From contig NZ_JAQIJT010000002.1 of the NCBI RefSeq assembly GCF_036946125.1, positions 81,001 to 145,000 of the forward strand: a stretch of 64,000 nt of DNA. The letters run 5' to 3'. The number at the start of each line of letters is the position of its first letter. The first letter of the stretch is position 1. Of this stretch, positions 37,540-45,939 are shown in pieces. The DNA is from Sphingomonas adhaesiva (GTDB taxonomy: Bacteria > Pseudomonadota > Alphaproteobacteria > Sphingomonadales > Sphingomonadaceae). The translations under genes were made by a program, and so were the position numbers. Below the pieces are notes generated by a model that was not told the origin of the DNA, did not search any database, and was given only the letters and a program-made list of their open reading frames with translations.

Positions 37540-37635
37540 TTTGTAGGCCCGGAAAGCGGCGAATCGTAATATCGATACCCTCGTGAGGGCATGATCCGGT
37601 CTCGCTGGACCGCCATCGCCGCCTGCGCGAATCGA

Positions 37636-37661
37636 TATTACGCAATCCCTCAGGCGTAATA
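37636..37661. promoter_or_regulatory. NikR-type operator candidate 2, before the transporter operon
   Basis: TATTAC-N14-GTAATA, perfect dyad, 62 bases upstream of the substrate-binding protein start. Spacer sequences of the three sites are unrelated, which argues for conserved half-sites and not for duplication. Confidence 0.75.
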
Positions 37662-37722
37662 ATTTAGTTGTGGACAGCCGGTGGCGTTGTCGCAATGCTG
37701 CATTGCGAAAGGGGATCGAATC

Positions 37723-38805
37723 ATGCGGCAGGCGATCGGCAAGGCGATGGGCGTCATGGGCATGAGCGCGGCGATCCTGCTGGCCTCGTGCTCGCCCTCG
37801 GCGCAGGGGCCGGCCCAACCGCGGACCGAGTTCAGGATCGGCTGGTCGATCTACGCCGGCTGGATGCCCTGGCCCTATGCGCAGCAGGCCGGCATCGTGA
37901 AAAAATGGGCCGACAAATACGGGATCAAGATCGATGTCGTTCAGGTCAACGACTATGTCGAGTCGGTCAATCAGTATAACGCCGGCAAGTTCGATGGCGT
38001 GACCGTCACCAACATGGATGCGCTGACGATACCCGCCGCCGGCGGCAAGGATACGAGCGCGATCATCGTCGGCGACTATTCCGACGGCAACGACGGCGTC
38101 TTGCTGAAGGGGTCGGACAAGCTTGCCGCGATCAAGGGGCGGCAGGTCTATCTCGTCGAACTGTCGGTGTCGCACTATCTGCTGGCGCGCGCGCTCGACT
38201 CGGTCGGCATGAAGCCCAGCGACGTCCGCACGGTGAACACGTCCGACGCGGACATCGTCGGCGCCTTCGGCAGCCCGGACGCGACCGCGGCGGTCGCCTG
38301 GAACCCGCAATTGTCGGTGATGAAGGCGCAGCCGGGCGTCAGCGAGGTGTTCAGCTCGAAGCAGATCCCGGGCGAGATCCTGGACCTGCTGGTCGTCGAT
38401 ACCAAGACGCTCAAGGCCAATCCCAATCTGGGCAGGGCGCTGACCGGCATCTGGTACGAGACGGTGGCGCTGATGAAGCGGCAGGATGCGCAGGGCAAGG
38501 CCGCGCGCGCCGCCATGGCCAAGCTCGCGGGCACCGATGCCGCGATGTTCGACAGCCAGCTGGCGACCACCCACCTCTACGACCAGCCCGCCGCCGCGGT
38601 GGCCGCCACCGATGCGCCCGCGCTGGTGACGACGATGACGCGGGTGCGCGATTTCAGCTTCTCCAAGGGGCTGTTCAAGGGTGCGGCGAATGCGGATGCG
38701 GTGGGCATCGCCTTCCCCGGCAACCGCACGCTGGGCGACAGGCAGCATGTCACGCTGCGCTTCGACGACAGCTTCATGAAGCTGGCCGCCGACGGCAAGC
38801 TGTGA
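37723..38805 (+). CDS. ABC transporter substrate-binding lipoprotein (urea-carboxylase-associated type)
   Basis: 360 residues from the ATG at 37723. The lipobox AAILLASC places Cys23 as the lipidated residue, so the protein is tethered to a membrane and works in the periplasm. The rest is a TauA/NitT-like type 2 binding protein (FRIGWSIYAGWMPWPYAQQ, KFDGVTVTNMDALTIP, VAWNPQLSVMKAQPGV). Members found beside urea/guanidine carboxylase genes are annotated as urea carboxylase-related transporters. Permease and ATPase follow. The likely ligand is guanidine or a guanidino compound, inferred from the enzymes downstream. Confidence 0.88.
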   Translation: MRQAIGKAMGVMGMSAAILLASCSPSAQGPAQPRTEFRIGWSIYAGWMPWPYAQQAGIVKKWADKYGIKIDVVQVNDYVESVNQYNAGKFDGVTVTNMDALTIPAAGGKDTSAIIVGDYSDGNDGVLLKGSDKLAAIKGRQVYLVELSVSHYLLARALDSVGMKPSDVRTVNTSDADIVGAFGSPDATAAVAWNPQLSVMKAQPGVSEVFSSKQIPGEILDLLVVDTKTLKANPNLGRALTGIWYETVALMKRQDAQGKAARAAMAKLAGTDAAMFDSQLATTHLYDQPAAAVAATDAPALVTTMTRVRDFSFSKGLFKGAANADAVGIAFPGNRTLGDRQHVTLRFDDSFMKLAADGKL

Positions 38806-38830
38806 GCGGGGCCGGGGGGGAGCCGCCGTC

Positions 38831-39646
38831 ATGCGCTGGGTAAGCCATCAGCCGTCGCGCGGAACGCGGCTTCTGCTGGGGGCGCTGCCGATCGCGCTGC
38901 TGGTGCTGGTCTATCTGGTCGCCGCCGCGTCGCGCCACGCGGTCGATCCCACCGACAAGGTCCTGCCGCTGCCGACCGCGATGGTATCCGCGATGACGGC
39001 GCTGGTGACGCAGCCCGATCCCCTGTCCGGTCAGTTCGTCTTCTGGGCGGATACGCTCGCCAGCCTCCAGCGACTGGGACTGGGCCTGGGGATCGCGACC
39101 GCGGCGGCGCTGCTGGTCGGGCTGGTGCTGGGGGTGCTGCCCCCGGTACGCGCGACCTTCGCGCCGCTGGTCACCGCGATCGCGGTGATACCGCCGATCG
39201 CGCTGCTGCCGATGCTGTTCATCGCGCTGGGGCTGGGGGAGACGGCGAAGGTCGCGCTGATCGTCGTCGGCGTCGCGCCGGTCATGGTGCGCGACCTCGC
39301 CGCGCATGTCGCCGCGCTGCCGCGCGAGCAGATATTGAAGGCGCAGACGCTGGGCGCGTCGAGCTGGCAGATCATGATGCGCGTCGCCTTGCCGCAGGCG
39401 ATGCCGCGGCTGATACAGGCGATGCGGCTGTCGCTCGGCCCCGCCTGGGTATTCCTGATCTCGGCCGAGGCGATCGCGTCCGACGTGGGGCTGGGCTATC
39501 GCATCTTCCTCGTCCGGCGCTACCTCGCGATGGACGTCATCATCCCCTATGTCGCGTGGATCGCGCTGCTCGCGATCGCGGCCGACATGGTGCTGGTCCA
39601 GTGCGACCGCCGCCTGTTCCCCTGGGCGCAGGGGGGCGGGCGATGA
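38831..39646 (+). CDS. ABC transporter permease
   Basis: 271 residues with about six membrane helices of the binding-protein-dependent transport type. The EAA-like loop AQTLGASSWQIMMRVALPQA contacts the ATPase. The stop overlaps the ATPase start as ATGA, so both are made in step. It forms the inner membrane channel for the lipoprotein receptor at 37723. Confidence 0.93.
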   Translation: MRWVSHQPSRGTRLLLGALPIALLVLVYLVAAASRHAVDPTDKVLPLPTAMVSAMTALVTQPDPLSGQFVFWADTLASLQRLGLGLGIATAAALLVGLVLGVLPPVRATFAPLVTAIAVIPPIALLPMLFIALGLGETAKVALIVVGVAPVMVRDLAAHVAALPREQILKAQTLGASSWQIMMRVALPQAMPRLIQAMRLSLGPAWVFLISAEAIASDVGLGYRIFLVRRYLAMDVIIPYVAWIALLAIAADMVLVQCDRRLFPWAQGGGR

Positions 39647-40422
39647 CGACCATCCTCAGCCTGCGCGACATCTGGGTCGATTATGGCGACAAGATCGTCA
39701 TCGAGCGCCTGTCGCTCGACGTCGCGGCCGGATCGTTCGTATCGATCGTGGGGCCGTCCGGCGCGGGCAAGAGCAGCCTGTTGCGGCTTCTGCTGGGGCA
39801 GGAAGCGCCTACCCGTGGCTCGATCCTGCTCGACGGCGCCCCGCTGCGCGCCGAATGCACCCCCGATCGCGGCGTGGTGTTCCAGCGTTACTCGGTCTTT
39901 CCGCACCTGTCGGTGCTGCGCAATACGATGTTCGGGCTGGAATGTGCGCAAGCGCCACTCACCGCCCGCCTGTTCGGCGCGCGGCGTCGTGCGGCGGAGG
40001 AGGAAGCCGTCGCCATGCTGGATGCGGTCGGGCTGCACGACAGCCTCCACCTCTACCCGGCGGAGATGTCGGGCGGGATGCAGCAGCGGCTGGCGATCGC
40101 GCAGGCGCTCATCAAGCGGCCGCGCATCCTGTTGCTCGACGAGCCGTTCGGGGCGCTCGATCCCGGCATCCGCGCCGATATGCACGCGCTCATCACCCGA
40201 TTGTGGGAGGAGCATGAGTTGACCATCGTCATGGTCACGCACGACCTGCGCGAGGCGTTCACGCTCGGCACCCGCGTGCTGGCACTCGACAAGCGCCGGC
40301 ACGATCCGCACGCGCCGCACCGCTACGGGGCGACCGCGGTGTACGACCTGCCGCTGACGAAACGCTCCACGCCAGTTATTACGATTGACGAAAAACGTAA
40401 TACGTTGGAGGGTGCGGCATGA
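39643..40422 (+). CDS. ABC transporter ATP-binding protein
   Basis: 259 residues of the SsuB/TauB/NitT type. Walker A is GPSGAGKSSLLRL, the signature AEMSGGMQQRLAIAQAL, Walker B RILLLDEPFGALDP and the switch histidine VMVTHDLREAF. It energises the permease. Its 3' end contains the third operator-like dyad (40377-40402), and the stop overlaps the regulator start as ATGA. Confidence 0.95.
   Translation: MTTILSLRDIWVDYGDKIVIERLSLDVAAGSFVSIVGPSGAGKSSLLRLLLGQEAPTRGSILLDGAPLRAECTPDRGVVFQRYSVFPHLSVLRNTMFGLECAQAPLTARLFGARRRAAEEEAVAMLDAVGLHDSLHLYPAEMSGGMQQRLAIAQALIKRPRILLLDEPFGALDPGIRADMHALITRLWEEHELTIVMVTHDLREAFTLGTRVLALDKRRHDPHAPHRYGATAVYDLPLTKRSTPVITIDEKRNTLEGAA
40377..40402. promoter_or_regulatory. 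NikR-type operator candidate 3, before the regulator gene
   Basis: TATTAC-N14-GTAATA again, lying inside the last codons of the ATPase gene and 17 bases before the regulator ATG. It could allow the regulator to repress its own gene and the catabolic genes behind it from an internal promoter. Confidence 0.75.
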
Positions 40423-40874
40423 CCTCCGAATCCAGTAGTCTCGCGCGGCTGAGCATGAGCTTGCCGGCCGAACTCTCCCGCCAGCTCGACGTGATGGTCG
40501 AGGAGCGCGGGCTGCCGTCGCGTTCCGGGCTGATGTCCGAGCTGATCCGCCACGCGCTGGCCGAGCACGACGCCTTCACCCACCCGGACAAGATGCTCGC
40601 GGGGACGATCACGCTGGTCTACCGCGGCGATCGCGGGCGCGTGCGCCACCAGCTGGCGCAGATGCAGGCGGATTTTCTGAAGGAGGTGATCTCCTCGCAG
40701 CACGTCTTCCTGGAGGACGATCAATCGCTCGAGGTGCTGCTGGTGCAGGGACCGGCGGTACGGCTGAAGGCGCTGTGCGATGCGCTGCGCCGCGTGCGCG
40801 GGGTGCAGCAGCTCCAGCTCGTCACCACCACCTCGCTGCTGCCGCCGCTTCACGAACAGGGGGAAGACGCATGA
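40419..40874 (+). CDS. NikR-like ribbon-helix-helix regulator lacking nickel ligands
   Basis: 151 residues. Residues 8-50 are a ribbon-helix-helix DNA-binding domain (LARLSMSLPAELSRQLDVMV). Residues 60-140 are the ACT-like tetramerisation domain of NikR (GTITLVYRGD, SSQHVFLEDDQSLEVLLVQG). Aligned by eye with E. coli NikR, only His95 (NikR His87) is kept. Ala84, Phe97 and Ser103 replace His76, His89 and Cys95, so the square-planar nickel site is gone. It probably responds to another signal, perhaps a guanidine-pathway metabolite. It overlaps both neighbours by ATGA. Three TATTAC-N14-GTAATA dyads in the cluster resemble the spacing of NikR operators and are its probable targets. Confidence 0.85.
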   Translation: MTSESSSLARLSMSLPAELSRQLDVMVEERGLPSRSGLMSELIRHALAEHDAFTHPDKMLAGTITLVYRGDRGRVRHQLAQMQADFLKEVISSQHVFLEDDQSLEVLLVQGPAVRLKALCDALRRVRGVQQLQLVTTTSLLPPLHEQGEDA

Positions 40875-41695
40875 CCGCCGTTCTCGCCGATCCGCTCGCC
40901 GCGCGCGACCATGCGCGCGCCATGGCCGGCACCGTGGTCGAGGCGATGCCGGTGCTGCCGCCGGTCGCGAACGACCTGCCCGCGGGCGTCGCCGCCGACG
41001 ACCTCGTCTGGGAGGAAACGATCGCGGCCGGCGGCTATGCCACGCGGCGGCTGGCGCGCGGTACGCGGCTGCGGCTGATCGACCTGCGCGGCGATGCCTG
41101 TGCCTCGCTGCTCGTCTTCAACGCCGACATGCCCACCGAGCGGCTCAACGTCGCCGATACGGTCAAGGTGCAGTGGAACGCCTATCTGGATGCGGGCAAG
41201 CTGCTGCTGTCCGACATGGGGCGGGTGCTGATGAGCATCGTCGAGGACGAGGCGGGGACGCACGACTGCTTCTGCGGCCCGTCCACCCCCACCAGCAACG
41301 CCCGCCGCTATGGCGAGGGCAGCAACAGCGGGGCGCAGCCGAGTGCGCGCGACCGCTTCCTGCTGGGCGTGGCCAAGCACGGCCTGGGGCGGCGCGACGT
41401 CCACCCCTGCATCAACCTGTTCAAGGGCACGCGGATCGAGGCGGACGGCGCCGTCACGCCGATGGTCGGCCCCTATGCGCCGGGGCGCCACGTCACGCTG
41501 CGGGCGGAGATGGACGTGCTGGTGGTGATCGCGAACTGCCCGCACGTGCTCGACCCGCGCGACGACTATGTCGTCACCCCGCTGCGCGCGACCGCGTGGC
41601 GCGGCGCGGCGACCCCGACCGACGATCCCATCCGCAACGCGACGCCGGAGGGACTGCGCGCCTTCCAGAACGTCGACGACCATTTCCGCCGCTGA
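40871..41695 (+). CDS. DUF1989 protein, carboxyguanidine deiminase subunit (larger)
   Basis: 274 residues from the ATGA overlap with the regulator. It belongs to the urea-carboxylase-associated/DUF1989 family (LRLIDLRGDACASLLVFNAD, AGTHDCFCGPSTPT, DVLVVIANCPHVLDP). The two DUF1989 subunits encoded beside such carboxylases are known to form carboxyguanidine deiminase (CgdAB), which removes ammonia from carboxyguanidine to give allophanate. The HDCFC cluster probably binds zinc. This one corresponds to the longer subunit; which of CgdA or CgdB it is I leave open. Confidence 0.85.
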   Translation: MTAVLADPLAARDHARAMAGTVVEAMPVLPPVANDLPAGVAADDLVWEETIAAGGYATRRLARGTRLRLIDLRGDACASLLVFNADMPTERLNVADTVKVQWNAYLDAGKLLLSDMGRVLMSIVEDEAGTHDCFCGPSTPTSNARRYGEGSNSGAQPSARDRFLLGVAKHGLGRRDVHPCINLFKGTRIEADGAVTPMVGPYAPGRHVTLRAEMDVLVVIANCPHVLDPRDDYVVTPLRATAWRGAATPTDDPIRNATPEGLRAFQNVDDHFRR

Positions 41696-41707
41696 CCGGA
41701 GGACCGC

Positions 41708-42343
41708 ATGAGCGACGATCCCTATCTGACCGGGCTTGCCGGAGAGGTGACGCACGACGTCGTGGTGCCCGCGCGCGCGCCGTGGCTGCACCACGTGCCC
41801 GCCGGCGCGACGCTGCGCATCGTCGACCTGGAGGGCAACCAGGCGGTCGATTTCCTGCTCTATGCCGCGGCGGACGATGCCGAGCGCTACAGCGCGCAGG
41901 ACACGATCGCAGCGCAGGGCAACCTGTTCCTGCGCACCGGCAGCGTGCTGCGCTCCAGCGAGGGCCGCGCCATGATGACGATCGTCGCCAGCGCGGTGGA
42001 TTATCACGACACGATCGGCGGCGCCTGTTCGTGCGAGTCCAATACCCTGCGCTACGGCCACCATACGAAGAGCCAGCACGCCTGCGTCGAGAATTTCCTG
42101 GAGGCGAACCTGACCGAAGGGCGCGGCAAGCGCGACATCGTCTCCAACATCAACTTCTTCATGAACGTGCCGGTGGAGGCGGACGGCGCGCTCGGCATCG
42201 TCGACGGCATCTCTGCGCCGGGCCTCACCGTCGACCTGCGCGCGGAGATGGACGTGATCGTCGTCGTCTCCAACTGTCCGCAGATCAACAACCCCTGCAA
42301 CGCCTTCAACCCGACCCCCGTGCGCATGATCGTCGCGGCATGA
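41708..42343 (+). CDS. DUF1989 protein, carboxyguanidine deiminase subunit (smaller)
   Basis: 211 residues. Second DUF1989 member (LRIVDLEGNQAVDFLLYAA, TIGGACSCESNTLRYGHHT, DVIVVVSNCPQINNPCNAFN). It should assemble with the product at 40871 to form the deiminase. GGAGG precedes the ATG. Its stop overlaps the carboxylase start as ATGA. The presence of both subunits is the main reason to read the operon as guanidine degradation and not urea degradation. Confidence 0.87.
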   Translation: MSDDPYLTGLAGEVTHDVVVPARAPWLHHVPAGATLRIVDLEGNQAVDFLLYAAADDAERYSAQDTIAAQGNLFLRTGSVLRSSEGRAMMTIVASAVDYHDTIGGACSCESNTLRYGHHTKSQHACVENFLEANLTEGRGKRDIVSNINFFMNVPVEADGALGIVDGISAPGLTVDLRAEMDVIVVVSNCPQINNPCNAFNPTPVRMIVAA

Positions 42344-45300
42344 CGGGGCTGCGGACCGTCCTGATCGCGAACCGCGGCGCGATCGCCACCCGCATCATCC
42401 GCACGCTGCGCGACATGGGGCTGCGCTCCGTCGCGGTCTATTCGGAGGCGGACGAGGCGTCGCTGCACGTGTCGCAGGCGGACGAGGCGGTGTGCATCGG
42501 CCCGGCGCGCGCGTCGGACAGCTACCTCAACATCGCTGCGATCATCGATGCGGCGAAGCGCACCGGCGCGGATGCGATCCACCCCGGCTACGGCTTCCTG
42601 GCGGAGAATGTCGAGTTCGCGCAGGCCTGCGCGGCCGCCGGCATCGTCTTCATCGGCCCCACCGCGGACAACATCCGCACCTTCGGGCTGAAGCACAGCG
42701 CGCGTGCGCTCGCCGCCGAACACGGCGTGCCGCTGGCGCCCGGCACCAACCTGCTGACCGACGAAGCGGCGGCGGTCGCGGCGGCCGAGGCGATCGGCTT
42801 CCCGGTGATCCTGAAGGCGACCGCGGGCGGCGGCGGCATCGGGATGCGCGTGTGCGAGGATGCGGACGCGGTGCGCGATGGCTTCGCCACCGTGGCGCGG
42901 CTGGGCAAGGGCAATTTCGGCGACGCGGGCGTCTTCCTGGAGCGCTATGTCCGCCGCGCGCGGCATGTCGAGGTGCAGATCTTCGGCGATGGCGAGGGGC
43001 GCGTGCTGGCGCTGGGCGAGCGCGACTGCTCGCTCCAGCGCCGCAACCAGAAGGTGGTCGAGGAGGCGCCCGCGCCGCTGCTTCCCGCGTACGTCCGTGC
43101 CGCGCTGATCGCCGCCGCCGTCCGGCTGGGGAAGGCGGCACGCTATCGCTCCGCGGGCACGGTCGAATTCCTCTACGATGCCGAGCGGGAGGAGTTCTTC
43201 TTCCTGGAGATGAACACCCGCCTCCAGGTCGAGCACGGCGTTACCGAGGAGGTGATGGGCGTCGACCTGGTCGAATGGATGATCCGGGGCGGGGGCGGCG
43301 ATTTTTCCTTCCTCGATCGCGACGTGCCCCGGCCCGACGGTCATTCGGTGCAGGTGCGGCTGTATGCTGAGGATCCGGCGCTCGACTATCGCCCCACCTC
43401 CGGCACGCTGACCAACGTCGCCTTCCCCGGCAATGCGCGGGTCGAGACGTGGTGCATGGCGGGCAGCGAGGTCAGCGCCTGGTACGATCCCATGCTGGCC
43501 AAGCTGATCGTCCACGCGCCGACGCGCGACGAGGCGGTGGCGGCGATGCAGGCGGCGCTCGACGCGACGCGGATCGACGGGGTCGAGACCAATCTGCGCT
43601 GGCTGCGCGACGTGGTGCGCGCCCCCGCCTTCACCAGCGGCGAGGTATCGACCCGCGCGCTCGACGCGATCGATTATCGCCCGCGCGCGATCCGCGTCGT
43701 GAGCGGCGGCACCGCGACGACGGTGCAGGACTGGCCGGGGCGGCAGGCGATGTGGGCGGTCGGTGTGCCGCCGTCGGGCCCGTTCGACGACCAGTCGTTC
43801 CGCGTCGGCAACCGCCTGCTGGGCAATGCGGAGGGGACCGCGGGGCTGGAGGTCACGATGACCGGCCCGACGCTCGCCTTCACCGCGGACGCGCGTATCT
43901 GCCTGACCGGCGCCGATTTCCGCGCGACGCTGGACGGCGTGGCCGTCGCGCGCGGCGTCGCGATTGACGTGCGCGCGGGGCAGGTGCTGGCGCTGGGGCG
44001 CGCCACCGGGGGCGGTATGCGCGGTTACATCCTGTTCGCAGGCGGGCTGGACGTGGCGCCGTATCTGGGCAGCCGCGCGACGTTCGAGCTGGGGCAATTC
44101 GGCGGTCATGCCGCGCGCCGGCTGCTGGCGGGCGATACGATCCATCTGGGCGACATCCCCGGCGCGGAGCCGCTGGCCGAGGCGGCGCTGCCCGCGCTGT
44201 CGAGCGAATGGACGTTGCGCGTCCTCTACGGCCCGCACGGCGCGCCCGACTTCTTCACCGACGGCGATGTCGCGACGATCGTCGCGGCGCAGTGGCAGGT
44301 CCATTACAACAGCAATCGCACCGGCGTCCGGCTCGTCGGGCCCAAGCCGCACTGGGCGCGCAAGGACGGCGGCGAGGCGGGGCTGCACCCGTCGAACATC
44401 CACGACAATCCCTATGCGATCGGCGCGGTCGACTTCACCGGCGACATGCCGATCATCCTGGGACCGGACGGCCCCTCGCTGGGCGGGTTCGTCTGCCCGT
44501 TCGTCGTGATCGCCGCGGACCGCTGGAAGATCGGGCAGCTGATGCCCGGGGACACCTTGCGCTTCGTGCCCGTCAACATCGACGACGCGACCATGGCGGA
44601 CACGCTGCAGCGCCGGCTGGTCGCGCGGGGTACGCCCGCCGATGCGGGGCCGGCGCGGCCGATCGAGACGCTGTCGCCGATCCTGGCCGACCTGCCGGCG
44701 ACGGGCGGGCGTCCGCGCACCGTCTATCGCCAGCAGGGCGACCGCAACATCCTGGTCGAATACGGTCCGATCGTGCTCGATGTGGAGCTGCGGCTGCGCG
44801 TCCATGCGCTGATGGTCGAGCTGGAGCGGATGGCCCCCGCGGGCATCGTCGACATCGTCCCCGGCATCCGGTCGTTGCAGGTCCATGTCGACGGGCAGGC
44901 GCTCGACCAGCGCGCCGCGCTCGCGCTGCTGATCGATGCCGAGGACCGGCTGGGCGATCTGGAGGATTTCGCGATCCCGTCGCGCATCGTCCACCTGCCG
45001 CTCAGCTGGCGCGATCCCGCGACGATCGAGACGATCCGGAAGTATATCGGCGCGGTGCGCGACGATGCGCCGTGGTGCCCCGACAACATCGAGTTTATCC
45101 GCCGCATCAACGGCCTGCCCGATGCCGCCGCGGTCGAGAACCTGATCTTCGACGCCAATTACCTGGTGATGGGGCTGGGCGACGTCTATCTGGGCGCGCC
45201 GGTCGCGACGCCGATCGACCCGCGCCACCGGCTGGTGACGACCAAGTACAATCCCGCGCGCACCTGGACCCCGCCCAATGTCGTCGGGATCGGCGGCGCG

Positions 45301-45939
45301 TATATGTGCATCTATGGCATGGAGGGGCCGGGCGGCTATCAGCTGTTCGGACGCACGATCCAGGTGTGGAACACCTATCGCCAGACCGACGCCTTCATCG
45401 AGGGCAAGCCGTGGCTGCTGCGCTTCTTCGACCAGATTCGCTTCTATCCGGTCAGCGCGGAGGAGCTGGTCGCGTGGCGGCGCGACTTCCCGAGCGGGCG
45501 GCGCTCGATCCGCATCGAGCCGTCCGAGTTCCGCCTGTCGGACTATCGCGCCTTCCTGCGCGACAATGCCGAGGACATCGCCGCGTTCGAGGCGCGCCGC
45601 AAGGCCGCCTTCGACGAGGAACGCGCCGATTGGGAGCGCCGCGGCGAGTTCGATCGCGTCGCCGATCTGGCGAAGGAGGAAGCGCCCCCCGCCACCGCGA
45701 TCGAGGTGCCCGCGGGCGCCGATGTGATCGAGGCGCCGTTCGGCGGCAGCGTGTGGAAGCTGCTGGTCGCGGCCGGCGACACCGTCAAGGCGGGTGACAC
45801 GATCGCGGTGATCGAGGCGATGAAGATGGAGTGTCCGGTCGAGAGTCCCGCCGCGGGGACGATCGCTGCGCTCTATATCGAGGAGCGTCAGCCGCTCCAG
45901 CCCGGATCGCCCCTGCTCGCGCTCAGGGCGCACGCATGA
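42340..45939 (+). CDS. Guanidine (urea) carboxylase, biotin-dependent
   Basis: 1199 residues, the normal size. Residues 1-450 are biotin carboxylase (LIANRGAIATRIIRTLRDMG, ATAGGGGIGMRV, FFLEMNTRLQVEHGVTEEV). Residues 455-1050 hold the carboxyltransferase made of KipA-like and KipI-like halves (GGTATTVQDWPGRQAMWAVG, LGPDGPSLGGFVCPFVV, IVDIVPGIRSLQVHVDG). Residues 1125-1199 are the biotin carrier, with VIEAMKMECPVES around residue 1158. It carboxylates its substrate with bicarbonate and ATP in the cytoplasm. Sequence similarity alone does not separate urea from guanidine carboxylases; the DUF1989 pair upstream favours guanidine. Allophanate hydrolase follows by ATGA overlap. Confidence 0.93.
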   Translation: MTGLRTVLIANRGAIATRIIRTLRDMGLRSVAVYSEADEASLHVSQADEAVCIGPARASDSYLNIAAIIDAAKRTGADAIHPGYGFLAENVEFAQACAAAGIVFIGPTADNIRTFGLKHSARALAAEHGVPLAPGTNLLTDEAAAVAAAEAIGFPVILKATAGGGGIGMRVCEDADAVRDGFATVARLGKGNFGDAGVFLERYVRRARHVEVQIFGDGEGRVLALGERDCSLQRRNQKVVEEAPAPLLPAYVRAALIAAAVRLGKAARYRSAGTVEFLYDAEREEFFFLEMNTRLQVEHGVTEEVMGVDLVEWMIRGGGGDFSFLDRDVPRPDGHSVQVRLYAEDPALDYRPTSGTLTNVAFPGNARVETWCMAGSEVSAWYDPMLAKLIVHAPTRDEAVAAMQAALDATRIDGVETNLRWLRDVVRAPAFTSGEVSTRALDAIDYRPRAIRVVSGGTATTVQDWPGRQAMWAVGVPPSGPFDDQSFRVGNRLLGNAEGTAGLEVTMTGPTLAFTADARICLTGADFRATLDGVAVARGVAIDVRAGQVLALGRATGGGMRGYILFAGGLDVAPYLGSRATFELGQFGGHAARRLLAGDTIHLGDIPGAEPLAEAALPALSSEWTLRVLYGPHGAPDFFTDGDVATIVAAQWQVHYNSNRTGVRLVGPKPHWARKDGGEAGLHPSNIHDNPYAIGAVDFTGDMPIILGPDGPSLGGFVCPFVVIAADRWKIGQLMPGDTLRFVPVNIDDATMADTLQRRLVARGTPADAGPARPIETLSPILADLPATGGRPRTVYRQQGDRNILVEYGPIVLDVELRLRVHALMVELERMAPAGIVDIVPGIRSLQVHVDGQALDQRAALALLIDAEDRLGDLEDFAIPSRIVHLPLSWRDPATIETIRKYIGAVRDDAPWCPDNIEFIRRINGLPDAAAVENLIFDANYLVMGLGDVYLGAPVATPIDPRHRLVTTKYNPARTWTPPNVVGIGGAYMCIYGMEGPGGYQLFGRTIQVWNTYRQTDAFIEGKPWLLRFFDQIRFYPVSAEELVAWRRDFPSGRRSIRIEPSEFRLSDYRAFLRDNAEDIAAFEARRKAAFDEERADWERRGEFDRVADLAKEEAPPATAIEVPAGADVIEAPFGGSVWKLLVAAGDTVKAGDTIAVIEAMKMECPVESPAAGTIAALYIEERQPLQPGSPLLALRAHA

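Noticed and set aside
37324..37722. Guanidine-I (ykkC) riboswitch in the leader of the guanidine operon
   Set aside because: I looked for the conserved ykkC segments on both strands and could not recognise them; the region is instead occupied by the two dyads. An Rfam search would decide.
40780..42339. Upstream extension of the carboxylase frame by more than 500 codons
   Set aside because: The frame stays open by GC bias. The extension is Arg-rich and overlaps two DUF1989 genes and the regulator; the ATGA start at 42340 gives the exact biotin carboxylase N-terminus.
42052..45933. Very long open frame on the minus strand opposite the carboxylase gene
   Set aside because: High GC removes stop codons from the antisense frame. 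Its composition is rich in Arg, His and Asp with no domain resemblance, whereas the plus strand encodes a complete biotin carboxylase.
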